31,745 nt of DNA from HGM04593 sp045654645 (GCA_045654645.1 JAZONR010000017.1:1-31745), one strand, 5' to 3'. Positions 6,581 through 17,151 are shown, numbered from the stretch's first letter. Made by a program: numbers and translations. The notes: a model not told the origin generated them from the letters alone.

Positions 6581-9500
6581 TATTTTTTATAAACCTTCTT
6601 TCCGTTAATAATATACATACCCGGCTCGGTAATTTCGCTCAGCTTGCGACCCTGGAGGTCATAGATAGCTTCCACCTCTCCGTTTTCACCTTCCATATCT
6701 TCAATGTCGGTTGTACCACCAAACACAAACTGCAGTGCCGAGGCCTTGCCGGTGGGCTCAATGTAATAAGCCTTGTTTGCATTGATGCGTCTGCTGGTGC
6801 TGCTCAGTTTGTATAGCATAATGTGAGCGCCGGCTTTCTCGTATGAAAGGATATAGGCGTTTGTAGTACCTGGGATGTCCTCTGCTTCAAGAGTTCCTGC
6901 AAAGCCGGTCTCATATATCTCGCTGCTTGCAGGTGCAGGCACAAAGCCATATTTGCGGCTCTCGCTTGCCTCTATGAGCACGGGGGTGTTTGCCGGCAGT
7001 ACATTGTCAGTCAGCTCAAGTGGTGTCATATAAACCTTGTCATCCTCGCTGTGGTCAACTCCATAGGCTGTAACCCCGTCGGGGACAGTTGTTGCGAATG
7101 GCAGGTTTACAGTACCCAACTTGGCGTTGGAACCGTTGGCGATGCTTGCCTGGAAAGCATAGGTGTCAACCTCCACGAACAAGAAATCGGTAGTTATCTC
7201 GTCTGTTGCAACCATAGAGAGGCCACCACCTCTTGAATTCTGGAAACTGAAAGCACCGTCTGTGTTGGTCTGGAAAAGACCGCTGCTTGTTCCCGATTCG
7301 ATATAGAGAGTACGCAACTCATCTCTTGTACCATAGGTTACCTTGATTGCAGCATAGGGGTTATACTGTTCGTCGTTGCCCAACATATAACTTGCCTTCC
7401 AACCGTGATAACCGACTGCACTTATGAGGTTCATTGCATTGCCGTTCTTCTGTGCAACAAAGATTGTGTTTACATCATTATTGTCATAATCATATTTCCA
7501 CTTCAATGTGTTGCCATCGCGGTAGATGCAACGTGCTTTGTCATTACCCTCTACTCCACATATTCTGTATGCCTTGCCATCCTCAAGTCCTGTGGTTTCG
7601 GTAATCTTTGAGAATACTGCGACATATTCGGCCGAAGCTTTAACTTCGTACAATGTGTAATCGGGACCTTGAACCTCGAACTCGAGACCACCGCCGATAG
7701 CGTTCTTCACAATAACGCCATCCTTCAGCCAGCCCATAAATTCATAGCCATTGGCTACCGTAGCCAACATTCTCACAGATTCACCCTCGGCTACATTTAC
7801 CGAGGTTGCATCCTCTTCACCAACCTTTACGGTACCACCGTTATTGTCGTAATAAGTGCTTACAGTAATGGTGTGGTAAACAACGTCGGCCTCAAAGTTC
7901 GCAACAAGGCTTGTGCTTTCGCTTGCTGTGAATGTGTAGCTTGCATCGGTGCTTGCAGCATTGCCGCCGGCATCGGTCCAGTTGACGAAGTGGTAACCGC
8001 TTGCCGGTGTTGCAACAACTGTTACATTGCTGCTCTTTACAACCTGCAGTGTCGATTCTGTTTCGCCGTTGATGGTTACTGTACCGCCCTCGGCAGGTGT
8101 GGCGCTCACTGCAATATCAACATATTCAGTATCGACAACCCTGATTGTGTTGCCTTCAACAAGAACCGTTACACCTTGAGCTTCATCGTTACCCTTCTTG
8201 GCTTTCACCTGCCCTGCTGTTATGGTTGCATCTGTGATGAAGAAACCGCCATTAAAAGCATACTCTTCGTTAGTGCCGCTACCATATACCACATACACAT
8301 CCTGCTCTGTGCACTCAACAACAACATTGTAGATGTTCTTGCCATCGGTATCGACAAGCTCTAAGCGCCACTGGTTAGCTTGGTCATCGGGGTGTCCGGT
8401 CCAAGTAGTAACATAATTGTTGTCTGTGTCCTTAACACTATTGCCTCCCTCAAGTGTAAAATTGTACTGGCTTCTATTGGTGCAATTGATGCCCTCTGTG
8501 AATGAGTAATAAATTACACCGCCAACGTCTGTGGTTTTTTCTATATTAAGCGTATTGCGAGGAGTTGCCGCACCACGATATTCAGCGCCTGTCACAAGCG
8601 CATTACCGTCACCGTTCTTTACACCCAGTTTGGTGTCGATAACGGTTATATGCCATATACCATTGTTGGTTGTAACTTTTGAGTCAGACTGCAATGTGTA
8701 TTTTTTGCTGTTGTTTGTTCTCAAAGCATTGTTGTAAAGATACTCGTGAGATGTTGTCACCCTGCTTACAATATGGTAGTAACCGGTAGTCAATCCATCC
8801 TGGCTCTCTTCAATCTCAAAGTTCGCAGTAAGGCTTAGGGCGTCGCTGACTGTAACACGGTATGGGTTATCTGTGCTGACAACCTCTGTCTCTCTTGCTA
8901 CACCGGTTCTTGTCGCAACTGTTGCTTGTGGAACTGTTCGTGTCCAGTTCTTGAATACATAACCTGCTTTAGCTGTTGCAAAAAGTTCAATCTCGGTGTT
9001 GCTTGGAACAAATTTATTATTTACAGGCTCACCGGCAATTGAAACTGTGCCTGGAACAGCATCGTTGACTTCTGGAACGGTCAATGTAATCTCACGATAG
9101 CTGTCCTTGACGGTCTGCACGGCTGTTGCCTGTGCGGTCAGGTCGCTGAAAATCATTGAAGCAAGAGCATCTACATCGATACTACTGATTGTATTGTTGG
9201 CAGTGTATTTGCCATCACCGTCACCGAAATTGTTGATGTCAGTAATCAACTGTTCATATATTGTCCAGTAATCGGGCGACTCAACAATCTTTGCCCAAGC
9301 ACCGTGGTGACCGTTACCTGTGTAGTTTGTTGCATCGGCATAGCCGGCCGATGTATTACATACATAACCTGTTGTACCATTATACACGGATGTTATCGCA
9401 AAGTCACCTTTGTAGGTTGTACCTGTGTTTTTTGTTAAGGTGAATGCAGTTGCATTAGCCTCGTCGGTGTAGATGACATTGCTTGCATTGCCACTGCTTA

Positions 9501-12500
9501 CAACGCCATTAACAGCCATAAACTTACCGGTCAACTTGTTCTTGAACTTGAATGTAAAGCTGTTGTTGACATTATATACAGCCCAACCGAGTTTGTCGGC
9601 ATAGTTATATGTGTTGTACTGGCTGTTACCGTAATGAACCTTCTCGGTAATTTTGGCAACATTTGTTGCATTGTCGGCATTTGCCATCAGATAAATGGGG
9701 TAGAACTCACCTGGACTCGTACCGTTTGCAGGCCAGTAGATGTTGTGCCATACAGTTGTGTTGGCGTTACTTACCTTGAATGGCAATGTAACGGTGTTGG
9801 TGTATTTGTTGTCGGCTATAGCTCCTGTAGTACCCAATGTGATGAAAGGGTATGTTGTTGTCAGGTAGCTTTCTACTGCAGCTACATCGCCCGGGATGTA
9901 GTCGAGTGTCTCGCGGTATTCATTATCCTGTGCATCGGTCAACACAATGTTGAATTCAGTTGGTACATATTCAACATCGGCATTTGGGTTGAGGAAATTG
10001 TTCTCTGTGATTTCCTCAATTGTCAATGGAACATATACCATTGAGTAACCATAGGTGTTGTCGTCGTTATGACAAGGAGCCTCCTCAAAGAAGAATGCTA
10101 TCTCGCCATTCTCCTGCAGTGCCATTGCGCTGTATGCACTCTGCACTGTGCTCACCTGCTTGCCCTTTGTCCATCCGCTTGCAATTGAAGACGGAGTCTG
10201 TGTCTCGTTGCCAATCTCCTTGTACCAGATGGTTACATCCTTGCGGTCCCAAGTGCTTGAACCGCCCTGTGGCTGTGACTGCAACAGAATCTTTGTAGGC
10301 TTGCCGTTGGTTTGCTTTGCGTCAAGGCAGATTATTTCGCCGTTTGTGCCGTTGCTGCCACCATTGCTGCAACCGCTGACTGCAGTGCCCCAAGTACCTT
10401 CGCCGGCAGCCTTGTCGTTGCCGTATGTGAAGACATTGAACACACGGCTACCGCCGCTTGCGTGGCGTGAACTGAGCAGAATCTGTCCGTTTGGCAGAAT
10501 CTCAACCTTTGGCTCGTCAGCTTCGGCTATATGTGTTTTGCTGCCACCGAGGATATTCCAGGTAGCACCCCAGTCATCCGAGAACAGAACATAGTTGTTT
10601 GTGCTGCGTGCGCTGTTCTTTAAAAGGATTGCACCATAGACACGTGCTTTGCCTGTGCCGTTGAAGTCGGGGTCAACAGCCAATTTACCGCTACCGAAGA
10701 ATGTTGCGTATGCCTCGTCGAAGAGACCAAAGATATTGCTTGTAACCTCCTCTTTTGTCCACGATTGACCATTGTTGTTGCTGTAGATACGGTAGGTCTT
10801 ATTTTTGTTTGTTGCATTGGCATTGGGGTAGAATACATTGCCCGCAACAGCCATAACAAGGATGTCCTGTCCGTTGGCTACAATAGCTGCATCGCCGTAA
10901 CCGAATGTCGATGTACCCTCAGCAATTGGCTGCTTTGCACTCCAAGTCGCACCGTTGTCGTCGCTTGTACGCATAACAAGGTCAACTCTGTTTGTTCCTG
11001 TGCCGTGGTTGTCGCGGCCGATATCATCGTGGCTGTGACGGTAGTCGCTCACTGCAACAAGGCGGTTTGTGCCGGTCTTTGCAATTGCAGGGATGCGGTA
11101 AGAATATGTATCATCGTCGTAGAAGAGTGTTACATCGTCGGTTGCAGTGAACTTGGCAATGAGCGGATTGTTCTCGTCAATTGCAGCAACATTGTCGGCT
11201 GTGAGTGTCGGGTTCTCACCAAGTGAAGTTGAACCAATGTAGAAACCGTTGAACTCAAAGCCGCGATACTTGCGTGTGAATTCAAGTGTTGTACCCTCAA
11301 CAACAGGCATTGTAAGCTCGCTTGCATTGAGGTGCTCAGGAGTGAGCTTCATTGTTGTTCCACCAACCGTTATTGTACCAAGGTGAGTGTTTGGGTTATT
11401 GTCTCTCCAATTCTCAATCTCGGCCTTGAACATTGCCGGCTCAAATTCATTCTCAACGTATGTGATTTCAAGTGATTTGATAATAAAACCGGCCTGTGTT
11501 GTTTGGTCCTCTACGCTAAAGGAAATCTCATTATTGTCAAGTCCTGTAACAGTAAGGGTGTTTTGTTCATTACTCTGGGTTATGGTTACTGTTCCTGTGC
11601 TCTCTTTGCCATTGGTGTAGGTGACACTCTTTGAAACCAAATTGTGGGCCTGATACCCCAGTCTGTAACCGGTAATCTTGCAATTTGCAGGAACTGAGAT
11701 TGTGAAACTGTTGCCATCGAGCAAGTATGGGTGTCTTACTTCGTTGAAGGTGCTGAAGCCAATCTTTGGTGTGCCATCAGTGGTTCTTACTGTAACGGCC
11801 GGAGTGGTGTTTGTTACAACAGATACCCACCAACTGCTTGCCTCATTGTTCCAAGTAGCACCTGAGTATGTAACAGTCAAAGTTTTTTCGTTAGAAACTT
11901 CCTCGAGAACCCAAGTTGCAGCGGCATTTGAGGCCGCGTCGCAGTAAACATAACCGTTCTCTGCTTTGAAGTAGTCATCGCGCTCAACGCCTTGATTCAT
12001 ATTCGTGTTGTCCCACTTAATGAAGTATTCGAGTTCGTTGCCTGTTGACTCAAATGTAAGTTCGGTTGCATCGCCGGCAGTGGTTGCGTTAGCATTTGCA
12101 TTCCAAGCGTGGCACTTGATGTAGTTACCGCTGTTGGCCTTTAACTTATAGCCATTGCCACTCTGCTCAAATAGGAATATCTGGCTGTCGCTGCTTTCGT
12201 TCTTTGCAATAACTGTCACACCACTTGTTGATTCTGTATTGTTGCTTGTATTTGCAATGTTCATATAGTTGCCGGTGCTCTTCTCCTTCAAGCGGAAATA
12301 CTTGCCGGCAAGCGGGTCGGTTGGCTGTTCGGGCTCATTTGCCTCTGCCTCAAAGTTTGCAACATAGTTTGCAGCCTGGCTTGCTGTTACATTGCAGGTT
12401 GCATCTGTGCTCACCTCTGTGCGGTTCAATGTCCAGTTTACAAAATTGTAACCGGTGTTGGCTACGGCATAAAGTGTTATCAGTTCACCGCTATTTACAT

Positions 12501-15500
12501 CGCCCTCTGTCTTTTGGCTGCCTGTACCGACTGAGAACTTTGCCGTGCCACCCTCGGCAGGGTTCGCTGCTGTGGTGATGGTGTAGGTTGTTGGTGTTGG
12601 GGTAGAACCACCGTCTGTAATGTTGAATCCGCCGCCATATTCGGGGGAGAGTGTTGTCAAAGTATATGCAGCACCGTCAATAACCTCTACGCGGATTATG
12701 CCGGCACGCATTGAGCGTACTGCATTCACATATTGGGTAGAGAAATCGACATCTACATTGCCTACATTCACATTGGGCAGTGTTACCGCCTTGCTGCCGT
12801 CGAGTGCACGGACATCATCGGCAAGTACGTGGCTGAATGTCTTGCCATAGTCGGTTGACATTGTTATGCGCACGCGGCTATCTTCGGTGAAGACGCTGTT
12901 GTTCACACCCCAAGTTACAGTAACATCAGAGCCTGCTGTGTAGCTGTTCTGTGCCGGTGAAATCGATGCTGTAAATGGAGTACCATCCACAATCTCAACA
13001 GTTGCATCCCAAACATCGTAGTTGCTGTAGAATGGGTTGCTGTTCAGGTAGTCGTAGCTGTTTCCTTCCGGCATATCATTCACAAGAATGGCAATGCTGT
13101 ATGAGCCTGCGCTCATTGATGGAATGTTGGTTCCATCAACGGACAAATAGTAAGAATCGCCATCTGCCACGAACTTAGGGCTGTAATCTATGATATTGCT
13201 TGTCTGCGGTTTGAGAGAAGCAAAGTGAGGCATTGTACCGCCCCCTGTAATATTTCCTACAGTTGAGCTGCTGCAGCCTATTGCGGCGTAACGCAATGAG
13301 TGTCCGTCGGCATCGTTGGCATATACAGGAATAGAGAGGCAAGCGCCTTTCGGTATTCTGTATGTATTCTTCATCTGGGCTGTGAATGTTGGAGCTTTGT
13401 TTGCTACAACTTCACTCTTATATGCATTGCCCGGGCCATTATTTACGGATGCGTCACGTATTTTCTTAATCGATGGGTATGAGAAGAATTCGCCGATGTT
13501 GTCCATAAGGCTGCTCTCGCCTTCTGTAGTGTGGTCGGCACCAAAGAGGTGGCCGGCTTCGTGTGCAACTACCCACTTGTCGGCTTGGGCATAACCGTTG
13601 GCCTTTGTTGTAGATGAGTATGCTCCATTAACGGCAGACAGGCCTGTGTTTTCTTCACCGTTATCACGATAAGATATACATAGACCAACGTCATACGAAC
13701 CGGAACCGATAGCGTTGTTTATTAAATCTGTAACACCTGTTATATCGGGCAAAGCGTTGTTAATAGGCAAGTCTGTGCCGAGAAGGAGGCTCTGGTTTAT
13801 AACAACATCGAAGCACATACCCAATGGCACATACACCTCGTTCATAAAATCTTCGCACTCCTGCCAGAACTGCTTGACATTGTCGTAGTTGCTACCAAAA
13901 TCCGTTGTATAGGAATTCGGGGCAATTGCAATTGCAAAGCGATAGTAACGCAGTGTGTTGTCGGTTGGAATGTTGCAGTTAGAGACTGCCTTTGCCACGA
14001 AACGGGCTTCGTATGAAGCGCTTTCTGCTGGAGTGAATGTGTAATTTGCATCACCGCTCACTTTCTCGGCACCTTTGTACCAACCGGTGAATATGTAGCC
14101 GTTGGCAGCTGCCGCAGCAAGTGTTACACTGCTGCCTTCGTCGACAGTTGCCGATGAATTACCATTTACTGTTGCTGTTCCACCTGTTCCAGGGTTTGCT
14201 GTAACATTGATGGTGTAGGTTGTGGGGGTGGATTCACCGCCTTCGGCACCTTCGCTCAATACTGTTACAGTGAGGTCTTTGATTGTGATGTATTGGCTGT
14301 TATGCGCAGTGGTTGATGACAATACAAACTCTGCGGTGCGTGTGCCGTATGCGCTGGAACGCGCCGCGTTGGCATATTGGTATGTAAGCGTGTGCTCTTC
14401 TGTATCGTTTGGAGTAAGTGATTGAGTTGCATTTCTTACAGTAACTTCTCCTTTGTAAGAACTGCCGACAACGTATGTCAAACTATATCCGGTGATTACA
14501 AAGCCCTCTTTTGCGGTCAAAGTATATGTAATTTCACGGAATGAATTACTACCACTGTCGTCAAATGCGTGTGCATATAGTCTGTTACTTGTTTTTGACA
14601 AAGCGTTTACTGCGGTAGAACCACTTTTTGTTGTCAAAGTAAGAATTTCCTCAATGTCGCCGGCCTTGCTATATGTCCAAGTTGGGCAATAACTGTTATT
14701 GCCACCGTTGGGGGTTATGTTGTCCTTGTTGATTTTGTATTCACCACCTGCCAAAGCAAAGTTTGCATTTACTGTGATGCCGTTTTTTGCAATGAAAGTA
14801 ACAGTATTGTCATTTGATTCTGTGCTTTCTGTTCCCTCTATAATCTCCCAGCCGGTGAACATATAACCGTCGTTCGCTTCAGCGGTGAGTGTTACCTCGC
14901 TGTACTCGTTGGGGTTTATGCCTGTGCCGGGCACAGTGTTGCCGTTGTAGGTTACAGTGCCTTCGTTGCTGTTGTAGTTTACAGGTATGTTTATTGTGCT
15001 TGCCGAGATGGTGTAGAAATTGGCCACATAGTCGTTGCCTTGTGCTGCTACCTTGGCGGTGTATGTATTCTCCTCGCTAAGTGTTGTGCCGCCCTTGCTC
15101 CAATGTGAGAATGTGTAACCGTTGTTGGCTGTGGCAACAAGGTTTAGGGCAGAGCCGTCTATATATTCGCCCGAAACACTCTCGCCGGCTGCGCCGCCGT
15201 TTATTGATACAGTGCCGGCACCGGCGGGGCTGACAGAGGCACTTGCGGGGTATTTGATTTTGTTAGGGGTGAGGTTAAACACTGCATAGTGCTGGGAGTT
15301 GCCATTCCAGGAGTAGTTGTCGCCCTGGGACGGTGTGATGTTATCGAGCTTGAACCAGCCGTTGCCGCTGCCACTCCAACCGAAGTTGAAATGGTAGTAT
15401 CCGTTTTGGGTGTAGCCATCGACAACAAACATATGGCGTGAGTCTCCGGTGCCCGAGTTGTTGGCTGCGTAGAGGATGGGGCAGTCGTTGTTGAGGCTCT

Positions 15501-16065
15501 CTTTTATTTTGGCCTCCCACTCCTCTTGTGTGAAGTTGGCTTGGTAAGAGGCATAGACCAAATTGTAGTTGAAGTGCTTGTTTATCTTGTCGGTGTTCGA
15601 CTCCTCATTGGTTGTTGAAGAGCCGGAACCGTAGGTAGTCATCAAGGCGTGGCCAATGTGGTACATTGCCTTTGCCACCTCGTTTTTTTGATATTCAGTA
15701 GCATTGCTGTCATAAACGAGCGGCATACTGTTCCAGTCGTATGTTCTGTCTGTTATCTCCACATAAGTTGGGGCTTGGCAGTTGTAGAGCGTGCTGGATG
15801 TTCCAACCTCGGGCCATTTGTGATAGTGCATCACAATGGCGTGGGCTGTTGGCACACAGCCGGTTTTTGCTTGTGTTGAGCCGCCATAGCTTGTCCAGCA
15901 TTGGCTGTTAAATGGGGCATTTTGTCCCCAGCTTGCGGTTTCGCAATGAACCACAATTTCACCCATTGTTTCTTTGTTATAGTCGCCCGCACCGGCCTGT
16001 GCATTGGTGAATGTAAGCAGTGTGCATAGGAGAACTATAAATGTTCTTTTGAAAATGGTATTCAT
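6580..16065 (-). CDS. giant secreted protein: C10 protease + metzincin-like protease + GH33 sialidase
   Basis: A 3161-residue exported protein. Residues 1-24 are a signal peptide ending NAQA. About 25-265 form a C10 (streptopain/SpeB) cysteine protease with Cys70 in TGCVPTA, His211 in SRHMFVVDGY and the NFGWSGSGNGWF motif. About 700-890 hold a zinc-protease domain with HEAGHLFGADH (835-845) and a candidate Met-turn (Met854). About 1645-2020 form a GH33 exo-sialidase: YRIPAI (Arg1657), Asp boxes SDDNGATW, SNNNGQSW and SDDWGATW, Glu/Arg in the 1848-1867 region, and Tyr1978 in AYSAM. Eight InlB-type B-repeat modules (GY.F..W) and lectin-like segments separate them. The C-terminal tail (3130-3161: YDLQGRKL, YIINGKKV) resembles a type IX secretion or surface-sorting tail. 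All three active sites look intact. The product probably degrades sialylated host glycoproteins. Confidence 0.9.
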   Translation of the reverse strand: MNTIFKRTFIVLLCTLLTFTNAQAGAGDYNKETMGEIVVHCETASWGQNAPFNSQCWTSYGGSTQAKTGCVPTAHAIVMHYHKWPEVGTSSTLYNCQAPTYVEITDRTYDWNSMPLVYDSNATEYQKNEVAKAMYHIGHALMTTYGSGSSTTNEESNTDKINKHFNYNLVYASYQANFTQEEWEAKIKESLNNDCPILYAANNSGTGDSRHMFVVDGYTQNGYYHFNFGWSGSGNGWFKLDNITPSQGDNYSWNGNSQHYAVFNLTPNKIKYPASASVSPAGAGTVSINGGAAGESVSGEYIDGSALNLVATANNGYTFSHWSKGGTTLSEENTYTAKVAAQGNDYVANFYTISASTINIPVNYNSNEGTVTYNGNTVPGTGINPNEYSEVTLTAEANDGYMFTGWEIIEGTESTESNDNTVTFIAKNGITVNANFALAGGEYKINKDNITPNGGNNSYCPTWTYSKAGDIEEILTLTTKSGSTAVNALSKTSNRLYAHAFDDSGSNSFREITYTLTAKEGFVITGYSLTYVVGSSYKGEVTVRNATQSLTPNDTEEHTLTYQYANAARSSAYGTRTAEFVLSSTTAHNSQYITIKDLTVTVLSEGAEGGESTPTTYTINVTANPGTGGTATVNGNSSATVDEGSSVTLAAAAANGYIFTGWYKGAEKVSGDANYTFTPAESASYEARFVAKAVSNCNIPTDNTLRYYRFAIAIAPNSYTTDFGSNYDNVKQFWQECEDFMNEVYVPLGMCFDVVINQSLLLGTDLPINNALPDITGVTDLINNAIGSGSYDVGLCISYRDNGEENTGLSAVNGAYSSTTKANGYAQADKWVVAHEAGHLFGADHTTEGESSLMDNIGEFFSYPSIKKIRDASVNNGPGNAYKSEVVANKAPTFTAQMKNTYRIPKGACLSIPVYANDADGHSLRYAAIGCSSSTVGNITGGGTMPHFASLKPQTSNIIDYSPKFVADGDSYYLSVDGTNIPSMSAGSYSIAILVNDMPEGNSYDYLNSNPFYSNYDVWDATVEIVDGTPFTASISPAQNSYTAGSDVTVTWGVNNSVFTEDSRVRITMSTDYGKTFSHVLADDVRALDGSKAVTLPNVNVGNVDVDFSTQYVNAVRSMRAGIIRVEVIDGAAYTLTTLSPEYGGGFNITDGGSTPTPTTYTITTAANPAEGGTAKFSVGTGSQKTEGDVNSGELITLYAVANTGYNFVNWTLNRTEVSTDATCNVTASQAANYVANFEAEANEPEQPTDPLAGKYFRLKEKSTGNYMNIANTSNNTESTSGVTVIAKNESSDSQIFLFEQSGNGYKLKANSGNYIKCHAWNANANATTAGDATELTFESTGNELEYFIKWDNTNMNQGVERDDYFKAENGYVYCDAASNAAATWVLEEVSNEKTLTVTYSGATWNNEASSWWVSVVTNTTPAVTVRTTDGTPKIGFSTFNEVRHPYLLDGNSFTISVPANCKITGYRLGYQAHNLVSKSVTYTNGKESTGTVTITQSNEQNTLTVTGLDNNEISFSVEDQTTQAGFIIKSLEITYVENEFEPAMFKAEIENWRDNNPNTHLGTITVGGTTMKLTPEHLNASELTMPVVEGTTLEFTRKYRGFEFNGFYIGSTSLGENPTLTADNVAAIDENNPLIAKFTATDDVTLFYDDDTYSYRIPAIAKTGTNRLVAVSDYRHSHDDIGRDNHGTGTNRVDLVMRTSDDNGATWSAKQPIAEGTSTFGYGDAAIVANGQDILVMAVAGNVFYPNANATNKNKTYRIYSNNNGQSWTKEEVTSNIFGLFDEAYATFFGSGKLAVDPDFNGTGKARVYGAILLKNSARSTNNYVLFSDDWGATWNILGGSKTHIAEADEPKVEILPNGQILLSSRHASGGSRVFNVFTYGNDKAAGEGTWGTAVSGCSNGGSNGTNGEIICLDAKQTNGKPTKILLQSQPQGGSSTWDRKDVTIWYKEIGNETQTPSSIASGWTKGKQVSTVQSAYSAMALQENGEIAFFFEEAPCHNDDNTYGYSMVYVPLTIEEITENNFLNPNADVEYVPTEFNIVLTDAQDNEYRETLDYIPGDVAAVESYLTTTYPFITLGTTGAIADNKYTNTVTLPFKVSNANTTVWHNIYWPANGTSPGEFYPIYLMANADNATNVAKITEKVHYGNSQYNTYNYADKLGWAVYNVNNSFTFKFKNKLTGKFMAVNGVVSSGNASNVIYTDEANATAFTLTKNTGTTYKGDFAITSVYNGTTGYVCNTSAGYADATNYTGNGHHGAWAKIVESPDYWTIYEQLITDINNFGDGDGKYTANNTISSIDVDALASMIFSDLTAQATAVQTVKDSYREITLTVPEVNDAVPGTVSIAGEPVNNKFVPSNTEIELFATAKAGYVFKNWTRTVPQATVATRTGVARETEVVSTDNPYRVTVSDALSLTANFEIEESQDGLTTGYYHIVSRVTTSHEYLYNNALRTNNSKKYTLQSDSKVTTNNGIWHITVIDTKLGVKNGDGNALVTGAEYRGAATPRNTLNIEKTTDVGGVIYYSFTEGINCTNRSQYNFTLEGGNSVKDTDNNYVTTWTGHPDDQANQWRLELVDTDGKNIYNVVVECTEQDVYVVYGSGTNEEYAFNGGFFITDATITAGQVKAKKGNDEAQGVTVLVEGNTIRVVDTEYVDIAVSATPAEGGTVTINGETESTLQVVKSSNVTVVATPASGYHFVNWTDAGGNAASTDASYTFTASESTSLVANFEADVVYHTITVSTYYDNNGGTVKVGEEDATSVNVAEGESVRMLATVANGYEFMGWLKDGVIVKNAIGGGLEFEVQGPDYTLYEVKASAEYVAVFSKITETTGLEDGKAYRICGVEGNDKARCIYRDGNTLKWKYDYDNNDVNTIFVAQKNGNAMNLISAVGYHGWKASYMLGNDEQYNPYAAIKVTYGTRDELRTLYIESGTSSGLFQTNTDGAFSFQNSRGGGLSMVATDEITTDFLFVEVDTYAFQASIANGSNAKLGTVNLPFATTVPDGVTAYGVDHSEDDKVYMTPLELTDNVLPANTPVLIEASESRKYGFVPAPASSEIYETGFAGTLEAEDIPGTTNAYILSYEKAGAHIMLYKLSSTSRRINANKAYYIEPTGKASALQFVFGGTTDIEDMEGENGEVEAIYDLQGRKLSEITEPGMYIINGKKVYKK

Positions 16066-16128
16066 AGTTTATAGTGTTTGTTTTCGTTTTTCTCGCGTGT
16101 GTTATAATAAATATGTACCAACAATTTA

Positions 16129-16136
16129 CAAAGATA
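16129..16136 (-). promoter_or_regulatory. -7 box of the giant exoprotein gene
   Basis: TATCTTTG on the minus strand (16136-16129) is an exact TAnnTTTG match, giving a 5' leader of roughly 55-60 nt before the ATG at 16065. The nearest TTG (16153-16151) is only 14 nt away, short of the usual 19-21, so the -33 box is uncertain. Confidence 0.5.
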
Positions 16137-16255
16137 CATCTTTTTCTTTGCAAAATGGCTGTTTGCTCAAAAAATCAATGGGCTGTTGTGTTGCCTGTTT
16201 TGTGGAAATATCTGAAATTTGGCACAGTCGCCGATTTTTTTTTTGAAAAAAATTA

Positions 16256-16441
16256 GAAGCTGTTTAAATTTATATCGCCAAGTTTTTTATAGAGCAAAAA
16301 TTGGATGTTTATTTATTTTTCAAGGGCACATAGCGGGCTATGTAACTGCGAAAAAGAAAGAAACAGACGTTTTTGAATATAAAAAACGGCGAAATAGCCA
16401 GTTTCTATAATAAAATATTTTTTAAAAATTTAAACAACTTC
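16256..16441. mobile_element. MITE-like element with terminal inverted repeats
   Basis: The ends GAAGCTGTTTAAATTT (16256-16271) and AAATTTAAACAACTTC (16426-16441) are inverted repeats with one mismatch. The 186-bp element is flanked by TTA on both sides (16253-16255 and 16442-16444), a plausible 3-bp target duplication. It has no coding capacity. The interior carries an ACATAG/CTATGT palindrome and an AACGGCGAAATAGCC segment. A 3-bp TNA target and such ends would fit an IS5/IS1031-related transposase acting in trans; that is inference. It fills most of the 436-nt gap between the giant gene and the next gene. Confidence 0.6.
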
Positions 16442-16501
16442 TTACTCCAAAAATGAATTTTTCTCCTATGATTACTATATTGTGCCGTAAAATTAAAGAA
16501 T

Positions 16502-17095
16502 ATGGCAAAAAGAAGATTTAAATCCCTCTCACAGGCAGGGTGTCTGGAGTGGGTAAAGGCAGAACTTGAGTATGAGGAGTTGTTGCAGACTATCTGGAGT
16601 ATTACGAATAATTTTATAGGTTACTCTATGATTGTTGCGTTTATATGGTTTGGGGTGTCGCACGGTTATTGGAACACTATACAAATGCGCGTTTTCTGCA
16701 TTGCGGCGGTAGTGTATTTCCTGAGCAAATATCTCTATTATCCCTTTGTCAAGGATATTATGTGGACTGAATTGAAAGAGGGTGGGGGACAGGAGACGTT
16801 TGTGAGTTTTCTTGGTTGTTTTGAGGTGCTGTATGGGCGTTTTAATGGCGATGGCTGTTACAGCTTTTTTAGTCTCTTCTACATTCCGTTGGTTCCTCTT
16901 GGCAGGTATCAACTCTATGCCAACAGAAGAATGATACAATTAGGTGATGCCAAATATTATTATCATACCTTCAAATTCTGTTGGAGAGAGATTCTTTATG
17001 TGTATTTGAAGAACTGGAGTTTTGCTGCTATGGTGTTTTCTGCAATTTCCGGTGTTCTTTCGGGCGGTTGGCTCATTCCTTATTTTGCCGGCTAA
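16502..17095 (+). CDS. hypothetical membrane protein, 197 aa
   Basis: The family is not recognised. The N-terminal 35 residues are soluble and charged. Hydrophobic segments lie at about residues 38-58, 63-82 and 172-194. The middle part carries FFSLFYIPLVPLGRYQLYANRRMIQLGDAKYYYHTFK, shown here only as a region (about 123-158); its IPLVPLGRY-type stretch is seen in small membrane proteins of Bacteroidetes, from memory. The ATG at 16502 begins 60 nt after the MITE-like element, which may supply or disrupt upstream control. The following small ORF on the same strand starts 56 nt after the stop codon. Confidence 0.65.
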   Translation: MAKRRFKSLSQAGCLEWVKAELEYEELLQTIWSITNNFIGYSMIVAFIWFGVSHGYWNTIQMRVFCIAAVVYFLSKYLYYPFVKDIMWTELKEGGGQETFVSFLGCFEVLYGRFNGDGCYSFFSLFYIPLVPLGRYQLYANRRMIQLGDAKYYYHTFKFCWREILYVYLKNWSFAAMVFSAISGVLSGGWLIPYFAG

Positions 17096-17151
17096 TAAGA
17101 TGTAAATACCGCAGGTTGGTTTCCTTTGTTGTATGTGTTAATGTTGATTAT

